A stretch of DNA of 42,577 nucleotides from Sulfurimonas sp. (GTDB taxonomy: Bacteria; Campylobacterota; Campylobacteria; Campylobacterales; Sulfurimonadaceae): assembly GCA_028689055.1 (NCBI GenBank), contig JAQTWZ010000011.1, positions 1 through 42,577 on the forward strand. The letters run 5' to 3'. A program made the translations under genes and the position numbers. Below, one piece after another: positions 16,195 to 27,414 of the stretch (position 1 is its first letter; the number at the start of each line of letters is the position of its first letter). The notes beneath the pieces are model-generated. The model did no database searches and was not told where the DNA came from. It saw only the letters and a program-made list of their open reading frames with translations.

Positions 16195-17700
16195 ATGCAT
16201 CTTCTCCTGAGTGGCATTCTCATCTTTTTTCTCTCTTTATCCGCTTTTGGAGCAACTACTACAGAGGGCAAACCAAAGAGGGAACTCAAAAACAATATGG
16301 TCGAGGTTTACAACATTCTTCCGCCGAGTACTGATTCATTTACAGAAGTTTTTACAGAAGGTATGCTCTATGGGCGCTTGCGTATGAACTCTTTTGTTTG
16401 GGACTGGAGCAAAGATAATAATAGCGAAAACAAAGATAACTACGCTTTTGGTCTGGGTGGCAGTCTTGTCTATAAAACAGCACCGACAAGCGGACTGAGC
16501 GCTACTGCAGGCGTTTATTACTCAGATAGCCCTTTTGCCGCACTTCGCGCAAATGCTGAGGATATAAGTTATGTCAAAGCCGGCAAAGATACCTTTAGCC
16601 GCAACAGTGTTATCAATGACAATGACTACTCTATGCTCTCTTTGGCACAAGTCTATCTTCAATACCAAGCTAAAAAAACAACACTCAAAGCAGGTCGTCA
16701 AGACTTTGAATCTCTTTTGATAAGTTCCAATGATACAAAAATGATCCCAAACACTTTTGAAGGTTTTAGTGCGCAATCAAGTCTCATCCCAAATACTATT
16801 CTAAAAGGAGCTTACTTTTATGCACAAAAATTGCGTGATCACACTGCGTTTCATGATGTTATCACTTATAATACAGCTTCGGGTAATTCTATGGAAAATC
16901 AGGATGACTCAGCAGTTCACAAAGGACTCTCTTACGCAAACTTCACAGCCGCTGGAGAAACAACAGACCATGCGCTTGTTGTTGTAGATTTGAAGAACAA
17001 ATCCTTTAAAGATGTACAGATTGATTTTAGTTACCACGGTATTCCTCATGTTCTCTCTTCTCTTACGGCGGAAGTCAACTACATCATACAAGTCACAAAT
17101 GAGATTAGTATCACGCCCGGTGTGCGTTATATGCGCCAGATGGACAATGGTGGCGGGGCGATAGGCGGGGCAAGTCTTGATGGCAATTTAGCTTCTTGGC
17201 AAAGTGGTCTCTCTAGCAACGGTTATACAAATCCAAAAAGCTTGGATTCGTCTCTAGCTATGGCGCGTCTGCTTCTAAAAAAAGGACCTTTTGTCACACA
17301 AATAGCCTACTCTCAAGTAGCGGATGAAGCGGATATTGTAGCCCCGTGGAGAGGTTTTCCTACAGGCGGATATACGCGCGCTATTACGCAGTATAACTGG
17401 AATGCAAATACAAAAACTGCAGCAGCAGAGGTTTTTTATGATTTTTCAAAATACGACATTATTCCGGGATTTTCTGCTCTCATACGTTACGCTATACAAG
17501 ATTTTGACGAAAATAAGCAACTAACAAGCGGCGGGGTACAAGCAGATAGTAATGTACTTCATCTTGACTTTCGCCAGCATATCAGCGCCGCACTCAATGC
17601 CAAAGTACGCGTGGGTCTTATGGACGCTGAGAATCGCCTAGATGGAAGAGATATAGACTCTTACAACGAGTACCGCTTTGAGCTCAATTATCTCTTTTAA
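16195..17700 (+). CDS. Second OprD-family outer membrane porin
   Basis: The 501-residue protein has a signal peptide (LLLSGILIFFLSLSAFG) and a barrel ending in FELNYLF, the C-terminal Phe pattern of outer membrane proteins. It shares landmarks with the porin at 14467: YLQYQAKKTTLKAGRQ, SSNDTKMIPNTFEGF and IVAPWRGFPTGGYTRA. It is longer, with an added N-terminal region and larger loops. The substrate is unknown. AAAGG precedes the ATG by 7 nt. The gene is divergent from the acetate group and alone in its direction. Confidence 0.87.
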   Translation: MHLLLSGILIFFLSLSAFGATTTEGKPKRELKNNMVEVYNILPPSTDSFTEVFTEGMLYGRLRMNSFVWDWSKDNNSENKDNYAFGLGGSLVYKTAPTSGLSATAGVYYSDSPFAALRANAEDISYVKAGKDTFSRNSVINDNDYSMLSLAQVYLQYQAKKTTLKAGRQDFESLLISSNDTKMIPNTFEGFSAQSSLIPNTILKGAYFYAQKLRDHTAFHDVITYNTASGNSMENQDDSAVHKGLSYANFTAAGETTDHALVVVDLKNKSFKDVQIDFSYHGIPHVLSSLTAEVNYIIQVTNEISITPGVRYMRQMDNGGGAIGGASLDGNLASWQSGLSSNGYTNPKSLDSSLAMARLLLKKGPFVTQIAYSQVADEADIVAPWRGFPTGGYTRAITQYNWNANTKTAAAEVFYDFSKYDIIPGFSALIRYAIQDFDENKQLTSGGVQADSNVLHLDFRQHISAALNAKVRVGLMDAENRLDGRDIDSYNEYRFELNYLF

Positions 17701-17708
17701 TTAAAGCC

Positions 17709-18086
17709 TTACGCTCTTACAAGTGCGACTGCGTCTATCTCTACGAGAGCGTTTTTTGGCAGGGTTTTCACCGCAACAGTAGAACGCGCCGGTTTGTGTG
17801 CGCCAAAAGCTTCGGCGTAAATCTCATTGACCGCGACAAAATCATCCATAGAATCTAAAAATATCGTCGTTTTGATGACATCTCCCAAAGAACTCCTCGC
17901 TTCTTCCAAAACAGCACTAAGATTTTTAAGAACCTGTTTTGTCTGCATAACGATATCGTTTTCAAGCATCACACCCTCTGGAGTGAGTGCTATCTGTCCT
18001 GAAGTAAATACCATCCCGTTTGCCACGACTGCTTGAGAATAGGGTCCTATTGCTGAAGGTGCTTTATTTGTTTGTACGAATTTCAT
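17709..18086 (-). CDS. ridA: RidA family enamine/imine deaminase
   Basis: Hydrolyses reactive 2-aminoacrylate and related imines made by PLP enzymes. The 125-residue protein has the family core: IGPYSQAVVANGMVFTSGQIA near 13-33, the substrate-binding R101 in KPARSTVAV and E116 in ALVEIDAVA. The start at 18086 gives the usual family length. An upstream ATG (18209) would add 41 residues overlapping the gene before it. It ends a four-gene operon with dapE. Confidence 0.95.
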   Translation of the reverse strand: MKFVQTNKAPSAIGPYSQAVVANGMVFTSGQIALTPEGVMLENDIVMQTKQVLKNLSAVLEEARSSLGDVIKTTIFLDSMDDFVAVNEIYAEAFGAHKPARSTVAVKTLPKNALVEIDAVALVRA

Positions 18087-18087
18087 T

Positions 18088-18510
18088 TTATTTTTCCTTT
18101 TTATTTTTATCTTGTTCTTTTCTTCTTTTATCCACATCTTGCAAGAATGAGACAAAATCTTCACTTGCCCAGTACCCCAAAAACGAGTAGATAATCGTTC
18201 CGTCTTCACGCAAAAAGTAGTGTCTTGGGACTCTTTTTTTCTTGAAATGCTCAGGCATATAATCTTTATCTCTATCTATATGTAAAAAAACGTACTGCGT
18301 TTTGAGCCTTTGCAAAATGGCTTCATCCTGCAGTGTTGTCGCTTCAAACTTTCTACACCATCGGCAATCGGCTGAAGTAATAAACATATAGATATCTTTT
18401 TTTTGCGCCTTGGCTTCTTGAAGCGCTTTATTGTAGTCATTGTTCCAATCCAGATTTGCGCCAAAGAGTGATGAGAGATACATGAGCGCCAAAAACACTA
18501 CTTTAATCAT
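18088..18510 (-). CDS. Secreted thioredoxin-like protein
   Basis: The 140-residue protein begins with a signal peptide (VVFLALMYLSSLFGA), so it should act in the periplasm. A thioredoxin fold follows, with the redox pair C49-R-W-C52 in SADCRWCRKF and the cis-proline loop at KRVPRHYFLREDG. This is the thioredoxin_7/DUF255-like group that reduces or isomerises periplasmic disulfides. The partner is unknown. The highly charged tail (about 14 Lys, Glu, Asp) is notable. It overlaps dapE by 8 bp and lies 1 bp before ridA. Confidence 0.85.
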   Translation of the reverse strand: MIKVVFLALMYLSSLFGANLDWNNDYNKALQEAKAQKKDIYMFITSADCRWCRKFEATTLQDEAILQRLKTQYVFLHIDRDKDYMPEHFKKKRVPRHYFLREDGTIIYSFLGYWASEDFVSFLQDVDKRRKEQDKNKKEK

Positions 18511-19612
18511 TTGTACTCCATCTGCTTATAAGAGTTTGAAAAACTTGATAAAGCTCTTCTACTTCTTTACGCGTAGTGCGTTCATTGACGGAGTGGATAG
18601 TGTCGTTTCTCACGCCAAACTCTATGACTTTGATACCAAGAGGTGCCATAAATCTCGCATCACTGGTCCCGCCTGCCGTGGAGTGTTTGGTTTTTATACC
18701 CGTCACTGCCTCTATAGCTTTGCCGATGTTTTTGACTACTTTTGTATCTGTGTCCGTTCTAAAAGGGTACGAGCCTTGCGTGAGTTTTAATGCATAATCC
18801 AGACCATCAAGATGTTTTGCGACAAAAGCACGGACTTCATCTTGCCCTGTGAGTGTAGTGTTGCGTACATTAAACATCATCTTGAGCTCATTTGGCGTGA
18901 CATTTGTCACCTCCATTCCGGCACGGATATCTGTGATGACAAACTTACTCGGTGCAAAAAACGCATCCCCATTGTCCAGATCCACACCCGCCATGAGCGC
19001 TAATCTTGGAGCTAAAAGATTGATAGGATTGATACCTTTTTCAGGATAAGCGGCGTGCCCTTGCTTGCCTTGTATCGTGATATAGCCGTTGATAGAACCG
19101 CGACGACCAACTTTGATAGCATCACCAAACGCAGCCTCACATGTAGGTTCCGCAACAACAGCATAATCAGGCAACATATTCTCTTTTTCTAAATATTTAA
19201 GTATCTCAACTGTCCCATAATAGGCATCACCCTCTTCGTCTGAAGTAAGAAGAATAGAGAGTGTTCCATCGAAGTTTTGCGCCTCATGAGCGGCCTGCAC
19301 AAACGCAGCTATTCCGCTCTTCATATCCTGCGTACCGCGACCGTAGATATAGCCCTCTTTTTCTACTGCTTCATACGGGTTTGTGTCCCAACCGGCAGAG
19401 CCTGCAGGCACGACATCGACGTGTCCGGCAAAACAAAGATGATCACCTTCACCAAATTTTTTGTAAAGAAAAAGGTTTTTTACATCTTCTACATCAACAC
19501 GAAGGGCAGTAAATTCAGGAAGATATTTTTCTATAAAATCCAAAAGTCCACCATCATCAGGCGTTTGACTTTTGCAAGAAACCATGTATTTAAAAAGTTC
19601 TATAAGTTCCAT
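18503..19612 (-). CDS. dapE: Succinyl-diaminopimelate desuccinylase
   Basis: Removes succinate from N-succinyl-LL-diaminopimelate in lysine and peptidoglycan synthesis. The 369-residue M20-family protein has zinc ligands in CFAGHVDVVPAG and GRGTQDMKSG, the catalytic and metal Glu pair in LLTSDEEGDA, and the C-terminal His in HSVNE. The dimerisation domain spans about 175-290. Its ATG shares a base with the stop of the upstream lipoprotein gene. Confidence 0.95.
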   Translation of the reverse strand: MELIELFKYMVSCKSQTPDDGGLLDFIEKYLPEFTALRVDVEDVKNLFLYKKFGEGDHLCFAGHVDVVPAGSAGWDTNPYEAVEKEGYIYGRGTQDMKSGIAAFVQAAHEAQNFDGTLSILLTSDEEGDAYYGTVEILKYLEKENMLPDYAVVAEPTCEAAFGDAIKVGRRGSINGYITIQGKQGHAAYPEKGINPINLLAPRLALMAGVDLDNGDAFFAPSKFVITDIRAGMEVTNVTPNELKMMFNVRNTTLTGQDEVRAFVAKHLDGLDYALKLTQGSYPFRTDTDTKVVKNIGKAIEAVTGIKTKHSTAGGTSDARFMAPLGIKVIEFGVRNDTIHSVNERTTRKEVEELYQVFQTLISRWSTND

Positions 19613-19962
19613 TATTTGGCTTCACCCGGATTATCGTAAAAGATATACGGAGTCGCATAGTCACTTATCTCAAAATAGAGTTTTTTCTCGCCTTCATCTA
19701 CTTTATAGTTGAAGTTTGTATCCAAAACTCCATAACCATATCGGTAGTTGCGAGACAGATCTCCCTGCGTTGCTACTGCTGTGGAGAGTTTATCTATTTT
19801 GATAAAACGCTGCACAAGTTTCTCTCCCATATAGATATCCAAAACACCGTTTGTTCCCGTCCAGTTTTGGATAGAACGCCCTATTTTGTTTTGTGTTTCT
19901 TGCGTACATGCACTCAACATAAACGCAACTGCTAGTGTAAAAATCAATGATAATATTTTCAA
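19612..19962 (-). CDS. Small lipoprotein of unknown function
   Basis: The 116-residue protein has a lipoprotein signal (LIFTLAVAFMLSAC, lipobox cysteine at about residue 19), so it is anchored to a membrane on the periplasmic side. The mature part contains GTNGVLDIYMGEKLVQRFIKIDK and RNYRYGYGVLD, a pattern of short beta strands. I do not recognise a named family, though similar lipoproteins occur before dapE in related genomes as far as I recall. It leads the dapE operon. Confidence 0.75.
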   Translation of the reverse strand: MKILSLIFTLAVAFMLSACTQETQNKIGRSIQNWTGTNGVLDIYMGEKLVQRFIKIDKLSTAVATQGDLSRNYRYGYGVLDTNFNYKVDEGEKKLYFEISDYATPYIFYDNPGEAK

Positions 19963-20020
19963 ATAACGCTCCTGTGTTAAAAAATAGATTATACAAAACT
20001 AAGACAAAATAGTCTATCTA

Positions 20021-20362
20021 TTAGGCATTATTCCCATGATGTTCTATACTGCGTTTATACTCTTCATAGACTTTTTTGGGTGTATTTCCATGTTCATAGA
20101 GTTTGAGGACTTCTCGTGTGAAGTTTATAGGATATTCGACATGATATCCCTCGTCCCTTTTGATGATTTCGTATAAAACATCATACATTCCGTTATAGAT
20201 TACTTCATCTTCACACTTGAGTTTATCAAGGTTATCCTGTGCTTTAGCAAGAAGCGCATCGTTAAATTCACCGCGCTCGTTTAATGTTTTTCTCACCTCT
20301 ATGTAATGTTTGAGGCTCTTTTTGTTGACGATGTAATCATTAAAGATATTGATAAGTGACAT
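20021..20362 (-). CDS. Conserved hypothetical protein, 113 residues
   Basis: A soluble, mostly helical, charged protein (many Glu, Lys, Tyr; no cysteine pairs beyond a single KCED). It has no signal peptide or membrane segment. GGATAC lies before the ATG. It is 78 bp downstream of mutS7 on the same strand and may share its transcript. I cannot assign a function. Confidence 0.7.
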   Translation of the reverse strand: MSLINIFNDYIVNKKSLKHYIEVRKTLNERGEFNDALLAKAQDNLDKLKCEDEVIYNGMYDVLYEIIKRDEGYHVEYPINFTREVLKLYEHGNTPKKVYEEYKRSIEHHGNNA

Positions 20363-20440
20363 TTGTATCCTTTTTTATGTTGCGTTTGCAAATTATAGAT
20401 TTAAATCATAGCACAGAAATAGCAGAGATAACTATGATTA

Positions 20441-23400
20441 TCACCAATCATCGAGTAAAATTTTGCCGCTTTTTACTTGTTCGGACTCTTCTTTTTCCTC
20501 TATCACATTGATTTGCAACGCTTCTTCTTTGAGATTTTTACTCTTTTGCATCTGCTCTTCAAACTGCAATTCCAAACCTTTTGAAGTCATCACAAAACCT
20601 TCTACTTTTATCTTTCCATCATGTATTAGATTATGGTGTTCCTTACAAAGTGGCACGAGATTGTGTCTGTGGTTTTGATGAAAATGCCCTATAAAACCTG
20701 CAGCATCTGCCAAAGAGCGCTGTGAGATATGATGCACATCTTCGGCTACTGCGCCACAGATGATACACTTCGTCACATACAGGTCTTTGTTGTATTTGCT
20801 TTTTTTCTTCTTGACAAGAAGTTCAAGTTCGTCGTAGTCATTTGCAAGGCGTTTGCGTATTGCGTTGGCAGTTTCCAAAAAGTCACTGTCCATATGCAGC
20901 GACTTCGCAAACTCAAGTCCGTAGATACTGCTTCCGCTTCCTGATTGCAGTACGCGGTTAAAAAGCAGTCTGTCTTTTTCTTCGTCATACTCTACGCTGA
21001 GATGCAAATCCACGACATTATCAAGCTTTTTAACTTCGCTCATGGTGGAGAGCTGATGCAAATGCGTCGCAAACAAAAAGAGTGAGCGGATACTTGCTAG
21101 TTTGATGATAGCAGATGCCACAATTGCCACGCCTGAGAGTGTTTCCATACCGTGGCTTATCTCATCACCAAGGACTAAAGAACGCACAGTCGCACGGTTG
21201 AAAATATTTTTGAGTTCAAGCATCTCCACCGCAAAAGTTGAAAGACCTTTTGCAAGGTTGTCCCGTGAGACTATACGGGTAAAAAGTGAGTCAAAAAGAG
21301 AAAATTTCATCACCGAAGCACTCACAAAAAAGCCCGATTGTGCCATAAGTGTCGCGATGCCTATACTCTTCATGAGCGAGGATTTGCCGCTTGAGTTGAT
21401 ACCGTAAAGCAAAACGCCATTGATGGCATGACCGTCATGCACACTCACATCAAGCATCACCGTTTTTGGATGTGGCAAATCCATATAGTCTCTGTTTCCC
21501 ATCACGATATCATTTGGCACATAGATACCTGAACGCTCTTGTATCTCTATAAGCGGATGACGCAGTGCCATGATCTGCATGAAGTTTTCATCTTTAGGCA
21601 CTTCCACTATCATGGGGCGTGAATGTTTATACATTTGCGCTACTTTAGAAGAGCTCACACCCACATCCAAATCCGCTACATAAGCGATAACTCTATCAAA
21701 AAGAAGTGCGTAACGACGCTCATAAACACTTTGGAGCTGGATAAAACGCTCTTTGACCAAAGAGACTATTTTACGGCGATTTTTCATGATCTGGTCTGAG
21801 AGTTTGTCTGTAAAATCTGAGCTTATTTTGACATTGTTTGTCAGTTTTTTGACACTAAATTTTGTAAACTCTTCATGTTTATAAAAGACACTCTCTATCT
21901 GCGAAAACCTGTTTTTACTCAGAGAAATATAATAGCCCTCTTTTTCCAAAAGTCCCAGACTCACCAAACGCGTACTTGCTGCGTTTGTACTTGCATCATC
22001 AAGGAGTTCTTGAATCTTGCTCATGATATCTTCATACGCGATAAACATCACTGCGTTTTCTTTGACAAGAGTATCGACCGCTTCATCCACACCGCTCATG
22101 AGAAAATTTTCATCGACCGTATTGTTGGTAAAACGACGAGAGACATCAAGGTCGATACTTTTGCCGATATCGCGTAAAAACTCTTCCACTTCACTCTCAT
22201 GAAAAGGGGTCTTTTGGATTTTATGTTTTTTGACATAGAGCATCAGCTCTTTGACGCTCTGCATAGAGTCATAAATATGGTTCATCTCAAAAGGATGTAA
22301 CCTGCCCAAATCAAGTCTGCGCGCGAGTCTCTCTATATCATAAACGCCACGCATCGTCTCATCCAAATGACGCACATGTGAGCCGACTCTCTCTATAAGA
22401 TTGTATCTGCGTTCTAGTTCTTCTTTTTCAAGTATCGGATTGAGCAAACGTTCTTTGAGGAGTCTGCGTCCGATAGCCGTGGCACTCTTATCCATCATCC
22501 TCAGCAGTGTAAACTCTCTGACATCTTTGGAGATAACACCCAACTGCTCAAGTGCGTTGTTGCCAAGATACATAAAACGGCGATTGTCGATGATATGTGG
22601 GCGGTCAAGTTTTTGTACGATATGGATATCGTGTTCTATGACAAAGTGCACCAATATCGCGAGAGCTTCGGTGATCATCGGTGAGCGTTCAAGGTCGAGA
22701 TGTTCTATCGGAGAGAGGAGGGATTGTATCTGATACACTTCACGAAAGAGCTCATTTTGAAACTCTATCTTCGGGCGTTCATTGTTGACGCTGTAGTGAT
22801 AATGTTCGGCGATTTCAAGGTAGCTCATGACATGACGCTGATCTTCTGCACCTTCTAAAAATGTCACAACCACTTCACTTGTCTTGTGGATATTTAAAAG
22901 ATTAAATATTTCATCAAGCGCATACGAAGGATCTTCACTTGTGCCATGCGTCTCATAGAGCCAAGTTTTGCCTGTTGTCACATCAATAGCCGCGTAGCCG
23001 ACATTGTAAATACCGCGATATTTATCCACTAAAAGAGAGACGATATAGTTATCATCATTGTCGATGATATAGTCGAAATTTGTTCCCGGAGAGACTATCT
23101 GTGAGATGTAGCGACTTATATTTGGCGGGTTGCCTTTTTGTTTGACGACGATGACTGTATATTTTTGCTCTTGTATCAAACGACCGAGATAACGCTCAAA
23201 AGATACCGCAGGCACACCTGCAAGCAGAGGATTTCTGTCAGAATTTTCTTCGATATTTTTATTTTTCTTTGTCAGTTGGATGTTGAGAAGTTCCGCTATC
23301 TCTTTGGCTTTTCCTATCTGCTCATCATCGTTATTGACCTCATAGACCTCATAAAAAGTCCCGATTTCCATAAAAACTACGGTATCTCTGCCGTATTTTT

Positions 23401-23488
23401 CTTCAAAAAATCTCTGCAGGTCAAAATATATTTGTGTTAATAATTTGTCTTTATCGTTTAATAAAAAACTTACATCTGATGAACGCAT
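20441..23488 (-). CDS. MutS7-type mismatch-binding ATPase fused to an HNH nuclease
   Basis: The 1015-residue protein has a MutS mismatch-recognition domain with the F45-Y-E47 motif ([10 protein letters not shown]), the connector, core and clamp domains, then the ATPase: Walker [10 protein letters not shown] (696-704), Walker B LVLGDE (D775, E776) and the THLHQ histidine at 809. After about 890 comes an HNH domain with C908-x2-C911, DVHHIS (H919, H920), HRHNLVPL and C948-x2-H951. MutS with a C-terminal HNH is the MutS7 subfamily described from Campylobacterota, octocoral mitochondria and giant viruses. It could recognise a mismatch and nick without MutL. Confidence 0.92.
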   Translation of the reverse strand: MRSSDVSFLLNDKDKLLTQIYFDLQRFFEEKYGRDTVVFMEIGTFYEVYEVNNDDEQIGKAKEIAELLNIQLTKKNKNIEENSDRNPLLAGVPAVSFERYLGRLIQEQKYTVIVVKQKGNPPNISRYISQIVSPGTNFDYIIDNDDNYIVSLLVDKYRGIYNVGYAAIDVTTGKTWLYETHGTSEDPSYALDEIFNLLNIHKTSEVVVTFLEGAEDQRHVMSYLEIAEHYHYSVNNERPKIEFQNELFREVYQIQSLLSPIEHLDLERSPMITEALAILVHFVIEHDIHIVQKLDRPHIIDNRRFMYLGNNALEQLGVISKDVREFTLLRMMDKSATAIGRRLLKERLLNPILEKEELERRYNLIERVGSHVRHLDETMRGVYDIERLARRLDLGRLHPFEMNHIYDSMQSVKELMLYVKKHKIQKTPFHESEVEEFLRDIGKSIDLDVSRRFTNNTVDENFLMSGVDEAVDTLVKENAVMFIAYEDIMSKIQELLDDASTNAASTRLVSLGLLEKEGYYISLSKNRFSQIESVFYKHEEFTKFSVKKLTNNVKISSDFTDKLSDQIMKNRRKIVSLVKERFIQLQSVYERRYALLFDRVIAYVADLDVGVSSSKVAQMYKHSRPMIVEVPKDENFMQIMALRHPLIEIQERSGIYVPNDIVMGNRDYMDLPHPKTVMLDVSVHDGHAINGVLLYGINSSGKSSLMKSIGIATLMAQSGFFVSASVMKFSLFDSLFTRIVSRDNLAKGLSTFAVEMLELKNIFNRATVRSLVLGDEISHGMETLSGVAIVASAIIKLASIRSLFLFATHLHQLSTMSEVKKLDNVVDLHLSVEYDEEKDRLLFNRVLQSGSGSSIYGLEFAKSLHMDSDFLETANAIRKRLANDYDELELLVKKKKSKYNKDLYVTKCIICGAVAEDVHHISQRSLADAAGFIGHFHQNHRHNLVPLCKEHHNLIHDGKIKVEGFVMTSKGLELQFEEQMQKSKNLKEEALQINVIEEKEESEQVKSGKILLDDW

Positions 23489-23797
23489 GAATCACTTTTA
23501 TACGGAATTTTAAATGCTGTGATTATAACACAGATAGTTATTTCTCCGCTCTACGAAGTTGTTTTTTCGTTTCTTTAATCTTCCTAAATAGGTATCAAAC
23601 TTAGTGATTTTTCTACACAAATATTTTCAGAGCTCAAGTGCTAGCCTTAAAAGTCCAAAATTAATATATAAATATTTACTTAAACTAAAATATTAAACCC
23701 TTGACATAAGTCAAAGATTTTAATTCTCCAAAGTGATACCATTTGTGCGTTAATAGAAATACACGGTGTTTAAATAAACGATCAATAAGGAGATAGT
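23489..23797. other. Regulatory region of the nap operon
   Basis: This 309-bp AT-rich spacer between mutS7 and napA is divergent. It holds the TTGAC-N4-GTCAA operator (23701-23714) and an AAGGAG ribosome site (23787-23792) before napA. No gene or RNA is seen in the rest. Confidence 0.6.
23701..23714 (+). promoter_or_regulatory. Crp/Fnr-type operator before napA
   Basis: TTGAC-ATAA-GTCAA is a perfect palindrome of the Crp/Fnr class. TACCAT at 23737-23742 sits where a -10 box would be if the operator is centred at -41.5, the class II activating position. Confidence 0.75.
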
Positions 23798-26617
23798 ATG
23801 TCACTTACAAGAAGAGATTTTCTCAAAAGTTCAGCAGCGGCATCTGCAGCAGCAGCGATGGGTATGAGTGTACCTAGCGATGTTCAAGCAGCGGCACAAA
23901 GTGCTGAGACGAACTGGAGATGGGATAAAGCGGCGTGTCGTTTTTGCGGTACTGGCTGTGGAATTATGATGGCTACAAAAGACGGTAAAATCGTAGCAGT
24001 AAAAGGCGACCCTGCAGCGCCTGTAAATAGAGGTCTAAACTGTATCAAAGGGTACTTTAACGCAAAAATTATGTACGGTGCGGATAGATTGACGCAACCA
24101 CTTCTGAGAGTCGATGCAAAAGGGAACTTTGACAAAAACGGGAAATTTGCTCCTGTATCTTGGAAAAGAGCTTTTGATGAGATGGAACTTAACATCAAAA
24201 AAGCACTCAAATCAGGTGGACCTGAAGCTGTTGGTGTATTTGCATCAGGACAATATACGGTAATGGAAGGTTATGCCGCACAAAAGATGATGAAAGGCGG
24301 TTTCCGTTCAAACGCATTTGATCCAAACGCGCGTCACTGTATGGCTTCTGCTGTTGTTGGTTTTTACCAAACATTTGGTATTGATGAGCCGTCAGGTTGT
24401 TATGATGATATCGAACTTACAGACACTATCGTCTCTTGGGGTTCAAATATGGCAGAGATGCACCCTATTCTCTGGTCTCGTGTCACAGATAGAAAACTCT
24501 CAGATCCAGAACGCGTAAAAGTTATCAATATGTCAACATACAGACATAGAACTTCGGATTTGGCTGATATCGAAATCATTTTCTCACCAAATACAGACCT
24601 TGCACTTTGGAACTATATCGCTCATGAAATCGTTTACAACCATCCAGAATCTATCGACTGGGATTTCGTAAAAAGACATATCGTCTTCGCAGCATCTCCT
24701 GTAAATATGGGTTATGGCATGAGAAGAAGCGATGAAAAATCTGTCAAAGAAGGCAAATATACAGCGCTTGAGATGGAAACAATCTCTAAAGAGATGTCAA
24801 AAGTCGTCTCCGCAAAAGAAGCACCTGCTCTTAAACCGTATGGTTATAAAGAAGGTGATGTTATGACCAACGAAAACGCAGGTCTCAAACACTGGGAAAT
24901 CTCTTTTGATGAATACAAAAAATTCTTAGAGCCATATACACTTGACTATGTAGCAGAGATCTCAAAAGGTAATCCGGATGAAGATATCAACGAGTTCAAG
25001 AAAAAACTTCAGACACTTGCAGATCTCTATATAGAAAAAGATCGAAAAGTTGTAAGTTTCTGGACAATGGGTATGAATCAGCATACGCGTGGAACATGGG
25101 TAAATACACTCTCTTACAATGTTCACTTCTTACTCAATAAACAAGCGAAACCGGGTTCTGGAGCTTTCTCGCTTACAGGACAGCCTTCTGCTTGTGGAAC
25201 AGCTCGTGAAGTTGGAACATTCTGCCACCGTTTACCTGCAGATATGATGGTTGCAAATCCAAAACACAGAAAAATCGTTGAAAATAAATGGATGGTTCCA
25301 GAGGGAACTATCAATCCTATCGGTGTACAGCACATCATGAAAATCCATAGAGATATCGAAGATGGTCTTATCAAATTTGCATGGGTCAATGTATGTAATC
25401 CATATCAAGACACAGCAAGTGCATCACACTGGATTAAAGCGGCAAGAGAGATGGACAACTTTATCGTCACTTCTGATGGTTACCCGGGAATCAGCGCAAA
25501 AGTTTCAGACCTCATCCTTCCTTCAGCGATGATTTATGAGAAATGGGGCGCTTACGGAAACGCAGAACGCCGTACACAACACTGGAGACAACAAGTCCTT
25601 CCTGTAGGTGACGCGATGAGTGATACATGGCAGTGGATTGAGCTTTCAAAAAGATTTACAGTCAAAGATGTGTGGGGCGGTTATGCTCCAAGCGGTCCTA
25701 GAAAAGAGCCACTGCCTGATCTTATCGAAGCGGCAAAAGCACTTGGATATACAGAAAACACAACGATGTACGAGATTCTTTATGCAAATAAAGTAGCAAA
25801 ATCTTACAAACTTGACCAAAAAGATCCTGTACAAAAAGGGTATGACAATACTGAAGGTTTTGGAGATAAAAGAAAAGTAGTAGGAAGTGACGGCAAAGTC
25901 TTTGAAGGCTACGGTTTCTTTGTTCAAAAATATCTTTTTGAAGAGTATGCTGCGTTTGGACGCGGACATGGACATGACCTTGCTCCGTTTGACGTTTACC
26001 ACAAAGTTCGTGGACTTAAATGGCCGGTTGTTGACGGCAAAGAGACACAATGGAGATTTAACGTACAGTACGATCCATACGCTGCAAAAGCAGTAAAAGA
26101 AGCTGGAACGGACAACTCTCACGCGTTTTATGGCACACTTGCAAAAGAGTTGGCTTATGGAGACTTGATGGGTATCCAGAAAAAAGAACCGACGGGACTC
26201 AAAAACAAAGCCAAAATATTTGCGCGTCCGTACATGGATCCACCAGAAATGCCAGATACAGCTTATCCGGTATGGCTAAGTACAGGTCGTGTGCTTGAGC
26301 ACTGGCATTCTGGAACAATGACTATGCGTGTACCTGAACTTTATCGCGCTGTGCCTGAAGCACTCTGTTATATGCACCCAGAAGATGCAAAAACTTATGA
26401 TGTCAAACAGGGTGAACTCTGCTGGGTAGAATCTCGCCGTGGCAAAGTAAAAGCAAGAGTTGAGACAAGAGGAAGAAACAGACCATCACGCGGTCTTGTA
26501 TTTGTGCCTTGGTTTGATGAAAAAGTATTTATCAACAAAGTTTGTTTGGATGCTACTTGTCCTCAATCAGGTCAAACAGACTACAAAAAATGTGCTGTAA
26601 AAATTTATAAAGCGTAA
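23798..26617 (+). CDS. napA: Periplasmic nitrate reductase catalytic subunit
   Basis: Reduces nitrate to nitrite in the periplasm with Mo-bisMGD and one [4Fe-4S] cluster. The 939-residue protein has a Tat signal ([19 protein letters not shown]), cluster cysteines C47, C50, C54 and C82, and the Mo ligand C181 in [12 protein letters not shown]. Long insertions and the total length match NapA from Campylobacterota rather than the shorter enterobacterial form. It is first in a napAGHBFLD operon and starts after AAGGAG. The upstream palindrome suggests control by the Crp/Fnr protein encoded at 33471. Confidence 0.98.
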   Translation: MSLTRRDFLKSSAAASAAAAMGMSVPSDVQAAAQSAETNWRWDKAACRFCGTGCGIMMATKDGKIVAVKGDPAAPVNRGLNCIKGYFNAKIMYGADRLTQPLLRVDAKGNFDKNGKFAPVSWKRAFDEMELNIKKALKSGGPEAVGVFASGQYTVMEGYAAQKMMKGGFRSNAFDPNARHCMASAVVGFYQTFGIDEPSGCYDDIELTDTIVSWGSNMAEMHPILWSRVTDRKLSDPERVKVINMSTYRHRTSDLADIEIIFSPNTDLALWNYIAHEIVYNHPESIDWDFVKRHIVFAASPVNMGYGMRRSDEKSVKEGKYTALEMETISKEMSKVVSAKEAPALKPYGYKEGDVMTNENAGLKHWEISFDEYKKFLEPYTLDYVAEISKGNPDEDINEFKKKLQTLADLYIEKDRKVVSFWTMGMNQHTRGTWVNTLSYNVHFLLNKQAKPGSGAFSLTGQPSACGTAREVGTFCHRLPADMMVANPKHRKIVENKWMVPEGTINPIGVQHIMKIHRDIEDGLIKFAWVNVCNPYQDTASASHWIKAAREMDNFIVTSDGYPGISAKVSDLILPSAMIYEKWGAYGNAERRTQHWRQQVLPVGDAMSDTWQWIELSKRFTVKDVWGGYAPSGPRKEPLPDLIEAAKALGYTENTTMYEILYANKVAKSYKLDQKDPVQKGYDNTEGFGDKRKVVGSDGKVFEGYGFFVQKYLFEEYAAFGRGHGHDLAPFDVYHKVRGLKWPVVDGKETQWRFNVQYDPYAAKAVKEAGTDNSHAFYGTLAKELAYGDLMGIQKKEPTGLKNKAKIFARPYMDPPEMPDTAYPVWLSTGRVLEHWHSGTMTMRVPELYRAVPEALCYMHPEDAKTYDVKQGELCWVESRRGKVKARVETRGRNRPSRGLVFVPWFDEKVFINKVCLDATCPQSGQTDYKKCAVKIYKA

Positions 26618-26625
26618 ACAAAACA

Positions 26626-27414
26626 ATGATAAAACAAGTAATGAGTGAGAGAAGAAAATTTATCCTAAGTATGGCAAAAGGCGTAGGTCTGGCTGCTATG
26701 GGAGGTCTTGTGTGGAGTGCGTATGTCGATGAAGTAACTGCTTCTTCGCTCATGTTGCGACCACCGGGTGCACTCAAAGAAGATGACTTTCTTGCTACTT
26801 GTATCAAATGCGGGCTTTGTGTTGAAGCCTGTCCTTATGATACGCTCATGCTTGCAAAACCAGGTGATAACAGACCTCTTGGGACTCCTTATTTTGTTCC
26901 AAGAGATATACCTTGTTATATGTGTCCGGATATTCCTTGTGTTCCTGTTTGTCCGACAGGTGCCTTAAATGAGGCAAGCGTCACAAGGGATGGCAAACTG
27001 GATATCAATAGTGCAGATATGGGTGTAGCCGTAGTCGATATGAAAAACTGTATTGCGTTTTGGGGTATCCAGTGTGATGCCTGCTACAGAGCCTGTCCTC
27101 TTTTAGGACAAGCTATCACTATCGAGTACTCAAAAAACGAGAGAACAGGGAAACATGCTTTTATGAAGCCTGTTGTAGATAGTGATGTATGTACCGGATG
27201 CGGGCTTTGTGAAAAAGCTTGTGTCACGGAAAAAGCTTCTATCTTCATACTTCCAAGAGAAGTTGCTCTTGGACGAGCAGGTGATTATTATATCAAAGGC
27301 TGGGACAAAGAGGATGAAAAGCGTTTTGAAAACGCAACATCCAAAACAACAACGACCGAAATAAGTAAAGAAAAAGCTGTGGACTCTTTAAACAGCAATG
27401 AGGATTTATACTAA
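26626..27414 (+). CDS. napG: Ferredoxin-type quinol dehydrogenase subunit NapG
   Basis: The 262-residue protein carries four [4Fe-4S] clusters and passes electrons from NapH toward NapB/NapA. A Tat-like signal (SERRKFILSMAKG) precedes cysteine groups CIKCGLCVEACP, CYMCPDIPCVPVCP, CIAFWGIQCDACYRACP and CTGCGLCEKAC. The first ATG is used here. The ATG at 26641 would also keep the signal. No strong ribosome site is seen for either. Its stop overlaps the napH start. There is no napC, so NapGH should be the menaquinol oxidase. Confidence 0.96.
   Translation: MIKQVMSERRKFILSMAKGVGLAAMGGLVWSAYVDEVTASSLMLRPPGALKEDDFLATCIKCGLCVEACPYDTLMLAKPGDNRPLGTPYFVPRDIPCYMCPDIPCVPVCPTGALNEASVTRDGKLDINSADMGVAVVDMKNCIAFWGIQCDACYRACPLLGQAITIEYSKNERTGKHAFMKPVVDSDVCTGCGLCEKACVTEKASIFILPREVALGRAGDYYIKGWDKEDEKRFENATSKTTTTEISKEKAVDSLNSNEDLY

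Noticed and set aside
17709-18209. Longer RidA starting at 18209
   Set aside because: It would add 41 residues that run inside the thioredoxin-like gene. The ATG at 18086 gives the family length.
23701-23706. TTGACA read as a plain sigma-70 -35 box for napA
   Set aside because: No -10 box lies 16-18 bp downstream. The palindrome TTGAC-N4-GTCAA and its distance to TACCAT fit a Crp/Fnr site better.
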